Below are positions 51,338 to 61,862 of a stretch of 64,000 bases of DNA, one piece after another. The notes under the pieces were generated by a model. That model saw only the letters and a list, made by a program, of their open reading frames with translations, made no database searches and had not been told where the DNA came from. Source of the stretch: Owenia fusiformis (lineage: Eukaryota; Annelida; Polychaeta; Sabellida; Oweniidae); contig CAIIXF020000001.1 in the NCBI GenBank assembly GCA_903813345.2, positions 60,066,270 to 60,130,269 of the forward strand, given 5' to 3'. Both the position numbers and the translations under genes were made by a program. Within the stretch, counting starts at the first letter, position 1. Each line of letters starts with the position of its first letter.

Positions 51338-51457
51338 CGAAGACCGAAAATGTAATTGCAAAATGGATCTTCTGAATGAAAGCTGATTTGCATCCCTGTG
51401 TCCATCTTCAGTGTTTAGTTACTAATTAGTGCGACACATCCCCGAAATGCCCGATAA

Positions 51458-52072
51458 ATGTCAGTTTCCCCCGAAAGTGAAATATTTATTCAATCAGGCT
51501 TAAAAAAGATCTATTCAATTACGATGTTACAAATTCATCAGAACTCTCCGTTTCAAAAAAAACAAGAAATAATTTTCAATAGAGTGCGCTGTGATCTCAT
51601 TTTTAAGGCTCACCTCTACGCTCATTATTCCACTAATGTAAACTCCCCCATCTGCTAGTGTGGAATGGATGGTGAAACAACCAATCACGTAATTTTTCAC
51701 TGTAATCTAAGATCAACATTTTGGACAGAGTTTGAAAATGAATTAAAAAATATGAACATAGAATATTTACCTAAATATAGAGCACAACGAGACAAACTCT
51801 CTCTTATCCTCAATGGTGATAAAAGGCTACCTAAAGCTGTAAACATAAATATCCTCAAATGTAGTGCCATCTTTTTTGAACAATGTAAAAATGTCTAGGT
51901 CACCCCCACCACTGTAACCCTCCACAAATACAACCCCTATTTTAATGTCTGATTGAATACTGTAATTGATTTTTATCATATAACGTGGCTGATAATGCTG
52001 ATACCCAGCCACAAGCACATATGCACTTGTTCAATGTATTCTTTGTATAAATATATAAATAAATAAATAAAA
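51458..52072 (+). pseudogene. LINE retrotransposon 3' end (first copy)
   Basis: One frame runs 51,458-51,898 with a single TAG at 51,656. It reads FNRVRCDLIFKAHLYAH, then C-stop-CG, then ETTNHVIFHC and FWTEFENEL. The pattern C.CG...ET..H....C is typical of the C-terminus of non-LTR retrotransposon ORF2 after the reverse transcriptase. Some 120 bp downstream the copy ends in an (AAAT)n run at about 52,050-52,070, the usual LINE tail. It is 5'-truncated and dead. Confidence 0.7.
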
Positions 52073-53454
52073 TTATTCAATCACAAAAGCGTGAATTCTC
52101 ATGAACTAATTGAAGCATCTTTTAAAATTAGTTTTGAATAAGACATCATTATATATCCTAAAAATAAAGACCAAGAAAATATCTGTTTCTGTCTCAGCTT
52201 TTTAGCTACAAGGCTTTAAAAAGGACACGATGTCATCGAATTGTCATGCTTAATTTTTCTAAAAGTTGTCCAACATTGTATATTTTATATTTTATTTTAG
52301 AGACTGCATATGAGAAACGAGATTTTAGATAACAGGGAAGCTTTTTGTTGTGTGTGTTATTAGCAGATTTGATCGCACTAGTAAATTAAAGCTAAGTAAT
52401 TTTCCATCCTGCATGACACGTTAGCATCAATAGTTATTACAATATATAATACAAACCAGCATACTGAGTTATTCTCCCTCCAACTAGCTCAACTTCAACT
52501 GACTTTAGATACATCAATCAAATGACCATAGCACAAAGGAACAGATATACTTCATTGTCATACCTGCGTATTGCACAAAACGACAATAAACTAAATGAGG
52601 ATTTCTCGTTAATCAACGGTAGAATATCGCATTTGGTTTTAACGAGACAGACACGGTTGTAATAAACGTAGTTACAGATGATGTGAAATGAAAAATGGGG
52701 GAACGGAGAGAGCGAGAGAACGAAAAGACCGATCAGTAAATGAATCACAGGAATAACTAATTTCAGTAAACAGAAAGAGAACAGGGAAACACCCGATAAT
52801 AAATGAATAATTGCGCAATTGCGCGGGTGTCTAGTTAGTCATCAAAATCCAGGTCCGTTCCGAGGACGTATGCCGTGTCCATGTGATGCTGCGACGATAT
52901 ACATTATACAGATATCAACCTATGAAATCTATTTGACGTACATCGGATAACCGTATTCCCATCCTTTATCAGATTTAATACGACGAAGCAAATTAACATG
53001 TACAAAACTACCTAGCTTGATTATTACCGTATTTCATATACTATCGGCATGAACTTTTCGCAACAAGTATGAAACATTGTATGAAATGCTATCTTTGAAA
53101 TACTAATATGATGTTTTGCGGGATTCGACTCAAATTGATGATTGTTAGAGATACACCGTTACTTTCATAATTGCAAATTTTAGTGTTGAATAAAACATTG
53201 GTATAATGGTAGTACTTCTAGCGTCATGTGATATAATACCACTACGTTAATGACAAAATGAATTTTGCATAGACCTAATAAAAATAGGATAAAAGAGGAA
53301 CGATTTACATCATTGGCTGGGCGACCAGCCATGGACAGCGGGTTAGCAGAAATCAGCTGTACCAAAGGATCGAATTTTGAGGTACGTAATAATATAAATT
53401 ACTTACAATGTGTTCATAAAAGGATTGTGTCTCCAAAGTAACAGCTAATGGGTT
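52073..53454. other. No gene seen
   Basis: AT-rich DNA with no convincing frame. A small palindrome TTGCGCAATTGCGC lies near 52,811. Confidence 0.45.
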
Positions 53455-53880
53455 TGCCAAAAATGTACATCTGGCACTTTACCTTTAGAGATTGAAACGG
53501 GTAGGTGGCAGAATATACCAAGTCAAGAGAGATATTGTAGGCAATGTAAGAATGAAATAGGTGATGAGTTTCATTTTTTATTCAAGTGTAAAGTTAATCA
53601 TAAATTAAGAGAGGAAATGTTTTGTAAAGTAAAAGGTATATATGATCTATTTGAGTCTTGTGATAATGAAAAGAAAACAATGTACTTATTGAATTCTAAA
53701 TCACTCTGTAAATATGTTTCAAATTTTTTGCTTTTGTCTTTGGAGGCTAAAGATAGATTAAAGTAAGTGTTAATTCTGACTTATCTGCTTATAATATGAT
53801 TGTAATTGTGTCTCATAAGCCTTTGGAGGCTGGCCGTATAATTACGGGTGACACTGTAATAAATAAATAAATAAATATAC
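53455..53880 (+). pseudogene. LINE retrotransposon 3' end (second copy)
   Basis: The plus-strand frame ending at a TAA (53,764-53,766) contains SGTLPLEIETGRW, ERYCRQC and GDEFHFLFKC, which match the C-terminal cysteine/histidine region of non-LTR retrotransposon ORF2 proteins. A 3' UTR of about 90 bp follows and ends in (AATA)n at 53,860-53,877. It is heavily 5'-truncated and differs in sequence from the copy at 51.5 kb, so it belongs to another family. Confidence 0.75.
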
Positions 53881-54683
53881 ATTCACATAGCTTTTGAATC
53901 CAAATAGAAACAAATAGAAATACCCACTGCTCTTCCAGCATGGTATAGGTTGGTGCCACTGTAAACGTTCTATGTTAAAGAGAGCTTCATCCGCTCCTTG
54001 AATTTGGCCCTTGGCCTCAAGCAAGGTATTACCTCGTTGGATCAGGATGAAGCGAAATAACATTACACTGGGAAATTGATTCACTTTAGAAAGTACACGT
54101 TGGCAATTTGCTGTCAGCAATTTTGAAAATATGACGAACATTTTTTGAAGTTTTGCATGTCTTTTTTACACACAGAGACGCAGAAAAAGTCAGCTCACTG
54201 AATAATTCTATACAATAGAGGAGTTTCTATATAGTTTTGATATCTCGCCAATTCTCGTTTTTGTGAGATTTGCATATTAAACCTGTAATTTACTTTACCT
54301 TCTTTTTGATAGCGTATTTGAATTCAGTGAAAAGTTTTCCACAAAATAACTGATTTATACAGTTATGTTATTTAAATTATTTTCCATTACTTTTTCAACT
54401 TTTCTAAAAAAACGTGTGGGCCAAATCTCCATTGATACAATGTTAAAATTCTTTAAAGCCTTAGTTTGACAACCAACTTTTTTATGATTAGTATTAGTAA
54501 TATGCACATGAAGAGGGTCATTCCATATGTCATTCAGGTTTTAAACAGATTCAACAAACACTTTTTGATAAATCATGAAATTTAGTGACTATTGCAAGTT
54601 TTACCGTAGAAGCCTATGGCAGTGTAACCCAACAAAAGCCCAAAACAAGTGCAAATATTTCACCGAATGAGTAATGTTCGTAA
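53881..54683. other. No gene supported
   Basis: A 99-codon minus-strand frame at 53,842-54,141 overlaps the LINE tail and has no recognised domain. The rest is AT-rich non-coding DNA. Confidence 0.4.
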
Positions 54684-55450
54684 TTATGTCAACACCAAAA
54701 AGTGGTGACATATTGTTATGGTCGTTTTTTGTGACGACGGTTGGCCGGTTGTCCGGTGGTCGGTGGGTTGCGGTTGGCGTCTGTAACAAATTCTTACAAC
54801 TTCCAATAACTTTACAAATACTGTTTAGACTGACTTTCAAAATCATCCACAGGTTCTCAGGAGTTCAAATCTGACTATAGATGTGAGATTTGACCTTGAC
54901 TGACCTTCAAGGTCAAACTAGTTGCTCACAATTTTATGAGTTCAATCTTAAGTCAGATTTTTATTTTTTAGAACTCTGTAGATGATTTTGAAAAAGATTT
55001 TTAGACCCTGAGAAGGTCATTGAATGTGAAATCTCAAATCTTAAATCTTATGTCACCACTTCTTGGTGGTGACATAAAAATGTCAAAAATGTATTTTTCA
55101 TCTTGCTTCAAATTGACAATATATTTTTTCAAAATCTTCTACAAGTTCTCAGGAGTTCAAATCTGACTTTAGATTTGACCTTCAATGACATTCTCAAGGT
55201 CAAAGGGGTAAAAAGTCTTTCTCAACTAGTTTCAAATTGACCATTTTTAAAAAATCATCTTCAAGTTCAGAAGTTCAAATTTGACTTTAGATTTGACCTT
55301 CAATGACCTTCTCTTGGTCAAAAAGGTCTTTTTTCAACTTCAATGACTAAAATCATTTTTCAAAATCATGTACAATTTCTCAGAAGTTCAAATCTGACTT
55401 AAGATTGTACTAATAATATTTTGAGCAACTTGGTGGTGACATTTTGTCAT
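54684..55450. repeat. Element with ~120-bp tandem units
   Basis: It opens ATGTCAACACC...GTGGTGACATA and closes TTGGTGGTGACATTTTGTCA; an inner ATGTCACCACTTCTTGGTGG palindrome lies near 55,050. Between them a unit with TCAGGAGTTCAAATCTGACT, GATTTGACCTTCAATGACCT and AAGGTCAAA is repeated four to five times with divergence. It is probably a non-autonomous transposon with internal tandem repeats. Confidence 0.7.
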
Positions 55451-55560
55451 GTTAATACCTTGTCTTCTTTTGCATTTTTTATATTTTGCAAAAATAACTA
55501 GATTGGTAAATTGAACAAAGTTCAATTTAAGACTCCTGATTGATTTACTTGAATAAAGAG

Positions 55561-55755
55561 CTGAGTAAGTAACTGAGTAGGAAGCTGAGTAAGTAGATGA
55601 TTAAGTAATTGAGTAAGTAGCTGAGTAGGTAGCTGAGTAAGCAGCTGAGTAGGTAGCTGAGTAAGTAGCTGAGTAGGTAGCCGAGTAAGTAGCTGAGAAG
55701 TAGGTAGCTAAGTAGGTAGCCAAGTAGGTATGTAGGTAGGTAGGTAAGTAGGAAT
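55561..55755 (+). repeat. Minisatellite based on CTGAGTAAGTAG/CTGAGTAGGTAG
   Basis: About 16 imperfect 12-bp units alternate AAGTAG and GGTAG endings, decaying at the right end into (GTAG)n. On the minus strand this reads as repeated TYSATYSA in one frame, which is not a gene. Confidence 0.9.
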
Positions 55756-55761
55756 TTTTGA

Positions 55762-56960
55762 CCGGAAGTCGGATTGAAATTTGGTTTGCAGATTCGGATT
55801 CCTGAGCAAATTCTACCCTTAATTCATAACTCATAAGTTAAATTATGAGAACTTTTTATTTTGACCTACTTTACGGACACCATATCTCAAAAGTGGGTCA
55901 AAATACTTTCTGACGGCAAAAGGCTATCGATATTAGCACACTCTTTGCTACCTGTATACAAAATTTCGAATCAAATCATTAAAGTGTAATGTCAGAATCG
56001 CAAAAATAAGGTAAAACTATGAATTTGACCTAGATATTGACCTAGGCATTTAGGTGTCCAAATTTTAAAGCTAGATAGCCTTCGAGGTCCCCTTCTTTTA
56101 TAGGCTTTCAGAATCACTTCAAAAAATCTTTTTACTCATTGACACAACATTGGGCACCAAATTTAGCGATTTTTGAGCTTTCAAAACGCCATTACTTCCG
56201 GAAGTCGGATTGAAATTTGGTTTGCAGATTCGGATTCCTGACGAAATTCTACCCCTAATTCATAATTCATACATTGAATTTGGAAAACCTTTTGTTTTGA
56301 CCTACTTCCAGACGCCATATTTCAGAATCAGTAAGAGTAATCAAAAAACGGATGGCACAGTTATAAAAGGGCTGTTTATAAGCTAAATGATGAAAAAAAG
56401 ATGAAGATGTTTCGATAAATAACGACGAAGATAATTGATAGAATATTGAAAATGTAAGATTTGACCCAGTTCTAGGATAGGATAGGATATAGAATAGGAA
56501 GGAAGGATAGGATAGGAAGGAATGGATAGAAAGGAAGGATAGATAGGAAGGATATGATCAGACAGGATAGGAAGGAAGGATGGATGATTTTTTCTATATT
56601 TTCTTTGCTACTCTTGACTTTCTATCAGGATATCATCAGATCGATTTTTCTCGAAATTTTCAAAACGCCATAACTTTCGAACCGGAAGTTGGATCGGAAT
56701 TTGGTTTGCAGATTCAGATTCCTGAGAAAATTTGGTTAACTTTTTAGTTTGACCTACTTTTCGGACGCCATATCTCAAAATCGGTAAGAGTAATCAAAAA
56801 ACGGATGGCACACACTCGATTTGTTTTTTTTCTAAGCTACATGATGAAAAAAAGATAAAGGAGTAACGACAAACAACAACGAAGATAATTGACAGAATGT
56901 TGATTTGACCTAAACTTGACCTAGTTCTTGACCTCTGACCTAGATACAAATTTGACCTAA
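55762..56960 (+). repeat. Three diverged tandem units of ~440-480 bp
   Basis: Units begin CCGGAAGT(C/T)GGAT at 55,762, 56,198 and 56,682. All share ATTTGGTTTGCAGATTC, GATTCCTGA, a TTTGACCTACTT segment and CGCCATAT; the last two also share AATCAAAAAACGGATGGCAC. A GGATA/GGAAG microsatellite (about 56,470-56,585) lies in the second unit. No gene. Confidence 0.85.
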
Positions 56961-57081
56961 TTTCCCAGAAACTAGGTTGATGGGCTATGTTAGCCATGTA
57001 AGTAGGTTAAAGTAAGTTCTTCTAGTTGCTGAGAAAAAGTGTTCAGAAAGAAAGAAAGAATAAGAAAACTGGCAAAAGCAA

Positions 57082-57110
57082 TAGACTCCAGATTTTCAAT
57101 CTGGAGTCTA
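57082..57110. repeat. Perfect 13-bp stem hairpin
   Basis: TAGACTCCAGATT and its exact reverse complement are separated by three bases. It could form a stable RNA or DNA hairpin, or be the end of a degraded repeat. Confidence 0.7.
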
Positions 57111-58259
57111 ATAATTTACTTCAGGTTATTTCTGCTCACAACTAATTGAGTGATAAACTACGAGACGGTTAGCACATATTTAATTTCTACCCCATTGTAA
57201 TAGTGTGTAGAGGAGGAAATACCCAATAATTCTTAGGAGAATATGTAAAGATGAACCTCAATGACATTCCCTTCAATGGTTTAGAATCCGTATTAGCTTC
57301 GTGCACTGGACGAATCGCCAGAATAATGTATGGAGTATCATATTTTCCGCCCTCGCTTTACTGAATTGATATCTCTACAACAGGCGACATAATTCCGACA
57401 ATCTTAATTCTTAAATGTACAATCTATAATATAATTCATCAAAAATAATACAATCGACCTTTATTTTTCCAATTATATTCCATCTTGATTGAATAAAGGC
57501 ACGTTGTTAATCACACACTTATCCAATAGATTACAAACTCCAATCAATTATACATAATACCGGCAGCTAATTTTATTTGCAATGTTACATCAAGGCAGAT
57601 GCATTCAGAGCCCTATTCCCGGGAACTATTCACCATGATATACTCAAGTTGACAGATGCTTTGTTGATTTATCCATCCGTCACAAACGTGTGTAATATTG
57701 TATTGTACTGACGGATTATCTGTGTATTTATTCCTTAATGCTGATTCTTAATATCAATACATATTGTAGACGTCTAGTACAATATGTAGCCTACATGTAT
57801 GTATTTGTAGTCGCCCACACAGTCCTAATGCATCCTTCTTCAAAGGACTTCATTTATGCTCAAATGGTATTCTATAAAATACTATGTACCCTTGCTGCAA
57901 GGATGTCCTAATGAGGATAACTTATTTCTCCCATTTGTATTGTGTGGTTATTTGTACATTTCTCCTTTAATACTGATATCGATATTATCTACAAATGTAA
58001 TTACTTCATTAGGATAGCCAACTTGAAATAAATCTAAAAGTATCACCTAAAAATAAAAATCAGTAGAATTAAAAAAATAGCCATGCTTGGTTGTAATTTC
58101 AAGAATGTGGATTATTTCAAATATTATGTTCAGATCGGTTGGAATTTGACATGTCAGGCCTATCTTACTATGTGTGAATGTAGATTATTCGAACCCCTTT
58201 GCACTGTTCCACAACTAGTTACAAAATGGATGAACTTCCTGGATACGAGTTTTTACAAA
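57111..58259. other. No gene seen
   Basis: AT-rich DNA, with only chance frames and no repeat structure recognised. Confidence 0.5.
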
Positions 58260-58583
58260 AAGTCAAGTTGCAGATTAATAATTTGGCACAAAGCTAGAAA
58301 ATATAGTTTAGTTTTTATAAGTTTCTTCGATTTGGAATTTTTTTTGTAAATTAAGTTGCAATTTATATATTTAGCCCCTCGCTTTTGTTACATTGACGAA
58401 AGTCCGTTATATTACCAACAGTATGTTACTTTGACCACTTACGTCAATGTAACAAAAGCGATGGTCTCAATGCATGAATTACAGCTTTATTTACAAATCA
58501 AATTCCGAACCGAGAGCATTTCTAAAAGCTAAACTATATTGTCTGACTTTGTGCCAAATGATAATCCGCAACATGACTTATAA
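58260..58583. repeat. Double fold-back repeat
   Basis: Outer arms at 58,260-58,311 and 58,530-58,583 are imperfect inverted copies sharing ATTTGGCACAAAG and ATATAGTTTA. Inside, a perfect 19-base inverted pair, CGCTTTTGTTACATTGACG, lies at 58,380-58,398 and 58,442-58,460. It resembles a MITE or a nested pair of them. Confidence 0.7.
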
Positions 58584-59478
58584 ATCGAGAAAACAAAAAA
58601 CACGTCATTATTGTAGAAATTTTCCATTTCCCGTTGGTTTATATCTCTCATTCCTTAGAACGTCCACCTCGTTGTTAACACGTTGTCACTCATCCTATTG
58701 CAGGAGGGAGTCGTATTTTATCAAATCACAAGTAATTTTGCAAAATGAAAATGTATCATATATAAACGTTATTGACGTTGTTGATGTTTGACAAGCGAGG
58801 AAGTATTAATATTGAAACACACATACATTTATAACAAAAGTGATGAGCCCTGAAAACAATCAACAACTTAACAAAAGAGATAGCAAAGAAACAATGGGAT
58901 TGATAAAAACTACAACTCATGATAGCTAGGATTAGTTTTCATTTATCAATACATTGGCCATTTATAAACAGGTGCAAGCAGGTGAAGTTAATGATACTTT
59001 ACCTTGCCTCAATATTAAACGATTTTCCCATTACTTAAAGTTAATTACGATTGTGATCATGTTCCTCAACCACGTACAAATGTATCTATTTCTCCAAGTT
59101 ACGGTTCTATGTTATGGGAAGAATGTAATACACTCTCGCAACGTTCATTTGGTAGCTTGGTAAAGCCTGTTAATAATGTTTGAATATATGGTTCGTTTCT
59201 TTATTACAACAGTCCGGAAATTAATGACAATTTTGATGAATCTATTTTTGAATTGCCAAACATAAATAGGCTTTAGCATCTCCAATGCATGGGACTTCAA
59301 GTTGCCAAACTTGTGGCGGGAGTGTAGATTGTACTTAGAATCATGAAAGGTATTAAATTGCTATGATGCTCATGTTCCATTTGTTAATGATTCGGATAGA
59401 CACTCAGAAATATTATGTTATCGTAAATTGTACACACGACAATATCCTATAGAGTTTTGAAAACCATTGAATTTGAAT
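58584..59478. other. No gene seen
   Basis: AT-rich DNA up to the left end of the Tc1-like element; only short frames without recognisable products. Confidence 0.45.
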
Positions 59479-59928
59479 ACACTGTTGCTCATAAATATGG
59501 AATATTAGATTTGGCAGCTCAGAATTCAAAGTTTGGAGTAAGAGAACATTTATTTGGAGTTGGCTCAGACATTTATTTTCTAGGCAAATCATAACCACAT
59601 ATTTCACCTACAAATCAACATTTTTTAGAGAAAAAATATTAACATTTAAGTTTAGAAAATTACTGTTACTTAAACAGGGGTATGCTAAGAATTTTTGCAT
59701 TTTCAAAACACCCCGATCAAAATCTACATGTAAAACAGATCAAACAAAATAAACTTCTGGTCATGAAGATTGAAGTGTCCTCTATCCAATGATAGCACTA
59801 ATATGTGTTATGTCCTCTTTGTGCCGCAATCAGAGCATCAACCCTACGGGACCAGTATTGAATGAAACATCTGACCTTTCAAAGTGAAATAAGGCCCCAT
59901 TTCTCAATCTGGGCAGTGCGTAACGTGT

Positions 59929-60235
59929 CTAAATTTTGAGGTGGGGGTCCAAGTCACGAATCTCATTAGCAAGGTCGCCCCACATTTGCTCTGCATTAGC
60001 CTGTTTGGCTGACTTTTGTGCCCATGGTAGCTGGTCCACATTGCCTGCCCTGATGTAATCCAACACGATGCCACTAGCATATGCAACAGCATGATCATTC
60101 TGCAGTTGAATGTTGCCCCAAAACACTCTGTTTACATGTGGTACTTGATGGAGGTCCAAAAGGTCAATTTACTCTAAAATGATGTTTGGGAATCACCAAG
60201 GGGTGCAATTTCTGTAGAACTGCTCCAAACAACCT
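59929..60235 (-). pseudogene. Tc1-like transposase, C-terminal part
   Basis: The minus-strand frame from 60,159 to 59,929 reads FWGNIQLQNDHA, VLDYIRAGNVDQLPW and ANAEQMWGDLANEIRDL. These line up with the QQDNAPxH, LPWPxxSPDLNPIEHLWD and LGRRVR blocks of Tc1 transposases. The last catalytic residue has been lost: the segment where SPDLNPIE is expected reads QKSAKQANAE. Upstream bases to about 60,235 may be more of the same gene. Non-functional. Confidence 0.75.
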
Positions 60236-60368
60236 CTGTAATACTGCTATACTGCTAATACTGCTAATACTTGTTGATCCCCATGTTTTTTTCTTCAGAT
60301 TATCCATCAAAGTATTGTTGATCCCAATGTTTTTTTTCTCCTCAGATCATGTGTAATAGGATCTCTGA

Positions 60369-60460
60369 TGACGTCAATGGCTATTCCAATCCCTAAGTTT
60401 GCTGGTCCAAATGATATAAATACCAGTACCCTACATCATCCAACATCAGTCCACTGAAGC
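60369..60460 (+). promoter_or_regulatory. Core promoter of the RFX-like/kinase gene
   Basis: In order and at normal spacing there are a perfect CRE palindrome TGACGTCA (60,369-60,376), a CCAAT box (60,386-60,390), a TATAAATA box (60,415-60,422) and an initiator-like ATCAGTCC about 30 bp later (about 60,445-60,452). The ATG follows at 60,513 in a good context (GACAATGG). This suggests regulated pol II transcription with an unspliced leader of about 65 bases. Confidence 0.65.
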
Positions 60461-60512
60461 TATCAACAAGACAACACGCGAAAAGAGTAAATATTGAAAC
60501 TTGAACTTGACA

Positions 60513-61862
60513 ATGGAACCAGCAGCAAAGAAATTCAAAGGCAGAGCACTCCCCAAAGACATCATGCGCCAACTGACGGACTGGTTGCAGGCAGTTATTG
60601 AGCCCATACCACCTGTTTCTGCAGGGAGCCGCGTTCTGTATGATTCACTGGAGGAGAAAATCGCTGAATCATTCCCAGCAACTCACAGGATTTTTACAAG
60701 AACGTTGATTGGGAGAGAGCTTTCAAAGCTTTTCCCCGATGCAATGGCAGCAGGAAGGGGACAGCTGAAAAAAGACCCAGTTACCAAGAAGCGGCCACAC
60801 TACTACAAACATCTCTCCTGGAAGAGCTCAGCTCCAAATACAGACTTCGGTGAAGAAATGATTGACGACGGGATTCGAAACAGTGACAGCTGCCGTGCCG
60901 TGATCGTGAATAGTGAACATCCAGTGCAATCCATTACGGCAACTACATGCAATACAGAGGTTCAAACAGACATCGAGCGGGAGGATACCAGCAAAGACAT
61001 CGAGATTGCTCGACTCGGATCGGTGATTGATGACCTCAAAAGCAAGCTAGCTGCGGAGAAACGGGAGAAAGAACGCCTTTATCGCCTTCTTGCATCCAGG
61101 CAAACGCGACCAGAGGATATCAATGTCGTCTTCGACCATAGAAACGCCCCCAGCCATAAGAACACATCAACTCTCCACCACATTGGAGAAGGTGGCTTCG
61201 GGAAGGTTGACGCATGCCTTATGCCCGGATCAGGCGAGAAAGTGGCAGTCAAAGTTCTCAAGCAAAAGAAGGACTTTCTGGAGGAGCTGCGCTACCTGAT
61301 TGCTGTACAGAGCGAGCACATCGACAGTATTCAGCGCCTAATTTCTTTCGACGTTAAAGACAAGGTAATCGTCTCAAACCTTGTGGAGTACGACGATCAC
61401 ACCCAGTCGTCTCTATGGCATGCCGTTTCCGATCCAGAAGAGTATGACCTACAAACCAAAGACTATATTCATCAACTGCGTTGCTTCATCCATTCCGTAC
61501 AACACATCCACAGCCTTGGAATACTCCACAACGATCTCAAGACCGACAATTTCGTCATGAAATCACGCACTGCAGGCGTTCTTATAGACTTTGGAGTGGC
61601 ATGCTCCATGCTTAGCCCATTCACTTGGTCTCAGGTAAATTCGAATCAGACCTGGATTGCACCAGAAGTTCGGGAAGCCAGATCACCAGTAAGCATCGCC
61701 AGTGACATCTACTCAATAGGAGTTGCGTTCGAGGATATCTCATCCCTTGTTGATGATTGCCGTCTACGCTCAGCGATTACCGCCTGTTCAGAGCCTGAAG
61801 CTTTTGACCGCCCAGGAATAGGTTTCCTGGATGAAATTCTTTGTGCCATTTTAGCTAGTTAA
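60513..61862 (+). CDS. RFX-like winged-helix plus protein kinase protein, intronless
   Basis: The intact frame gives 449 aa from the ATG at 60,513. Residues ~15-105 end in IGRELSKLFPDA, RGQLKKD and KRPHYYKHLSWK, a pattern like the last helix and wing of RFX DNA-binding domains; this similarity is judged by eye. A variable linker follows, then a charged coiled coil (~157-196, LGSVIDDLKSKLAAEKREKE). From ~222 to the end is a complete kinase domain: GEGGFGKV (225-232), VAVK with Lys247, Glu near 257, LHNDLKTDNF with catalytic Asp341 and Asn346, DFG at 359-361, APE at 383-385, SDIYSIG and DRPG. The catalytic loop is HND instead of HRD, but all residues needed for phosphotransfer are present, so it is probably active, as a Ser/Thr kinase by its DLK loop. 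The gene is GC-richer than its surroundings, has no introns, and sits between the halves of a dead Tc1 transposase. Substrate and role are unknown; a virus-, transposon- or retrocopy-derived origin is possible. Confidence 0.85.
   Translation: MEPAAKKFKGRALPKDIMRQLTDWLQAVIEPIPPVSAGSRVLYDSLEEKIAESFPATHRIFTRTLIGRELSKLFPDAMAAGRGQLKKDPVTKKRPHYYKHLSWKSSAPNTDFGEEMIDDGIRNSDSCRAVIVNSEHPVQSITATTCNTEVQTDIEREDTSKDIEIARLGSVIDDLKSKLAAEKREKERLYRLLASRQTRPEDINVVFDHRNAPSHKNTSTLHHIGEGGFGKVDACLMPGSGEKVAVKVLKQKKDFLEELRYLIAVQSEHIDSIQRLISFDVKDKVIVSNLVEYDDHTQSSLWHAVSDPEEYDLQTKDYIHQLRCFIHSVQHIHSLGILHNDLKTDNFVMKSRTAGVLIDFGVACSMLSPFTWSQVNSNQTWIAPEVREARSPVSIASDIYSIGVAFEDISSLVDDCRLRSAITACSEPEAFDRPGIGFLDEILCAILAS

Noticed and set aside
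53842-54141. 99-codon minus-strand frame
   Set aside because: It overlaps a LINE tail, has no recognisable domain, and no good donor follows it; it may be a decayed fragment.
54850-55400. GTTCAAATCT phrases as tRNA or SINE B-boxes
   Set aside because: They are parts of a tandem repeat, no A-box or cloverleaf accompanies them, and no tRNA was found anywhere in the window.
60501-60512. Kinase start at 60,501
   Set aside because: That codon is TTG; the ATG at 60,513 has a better context.
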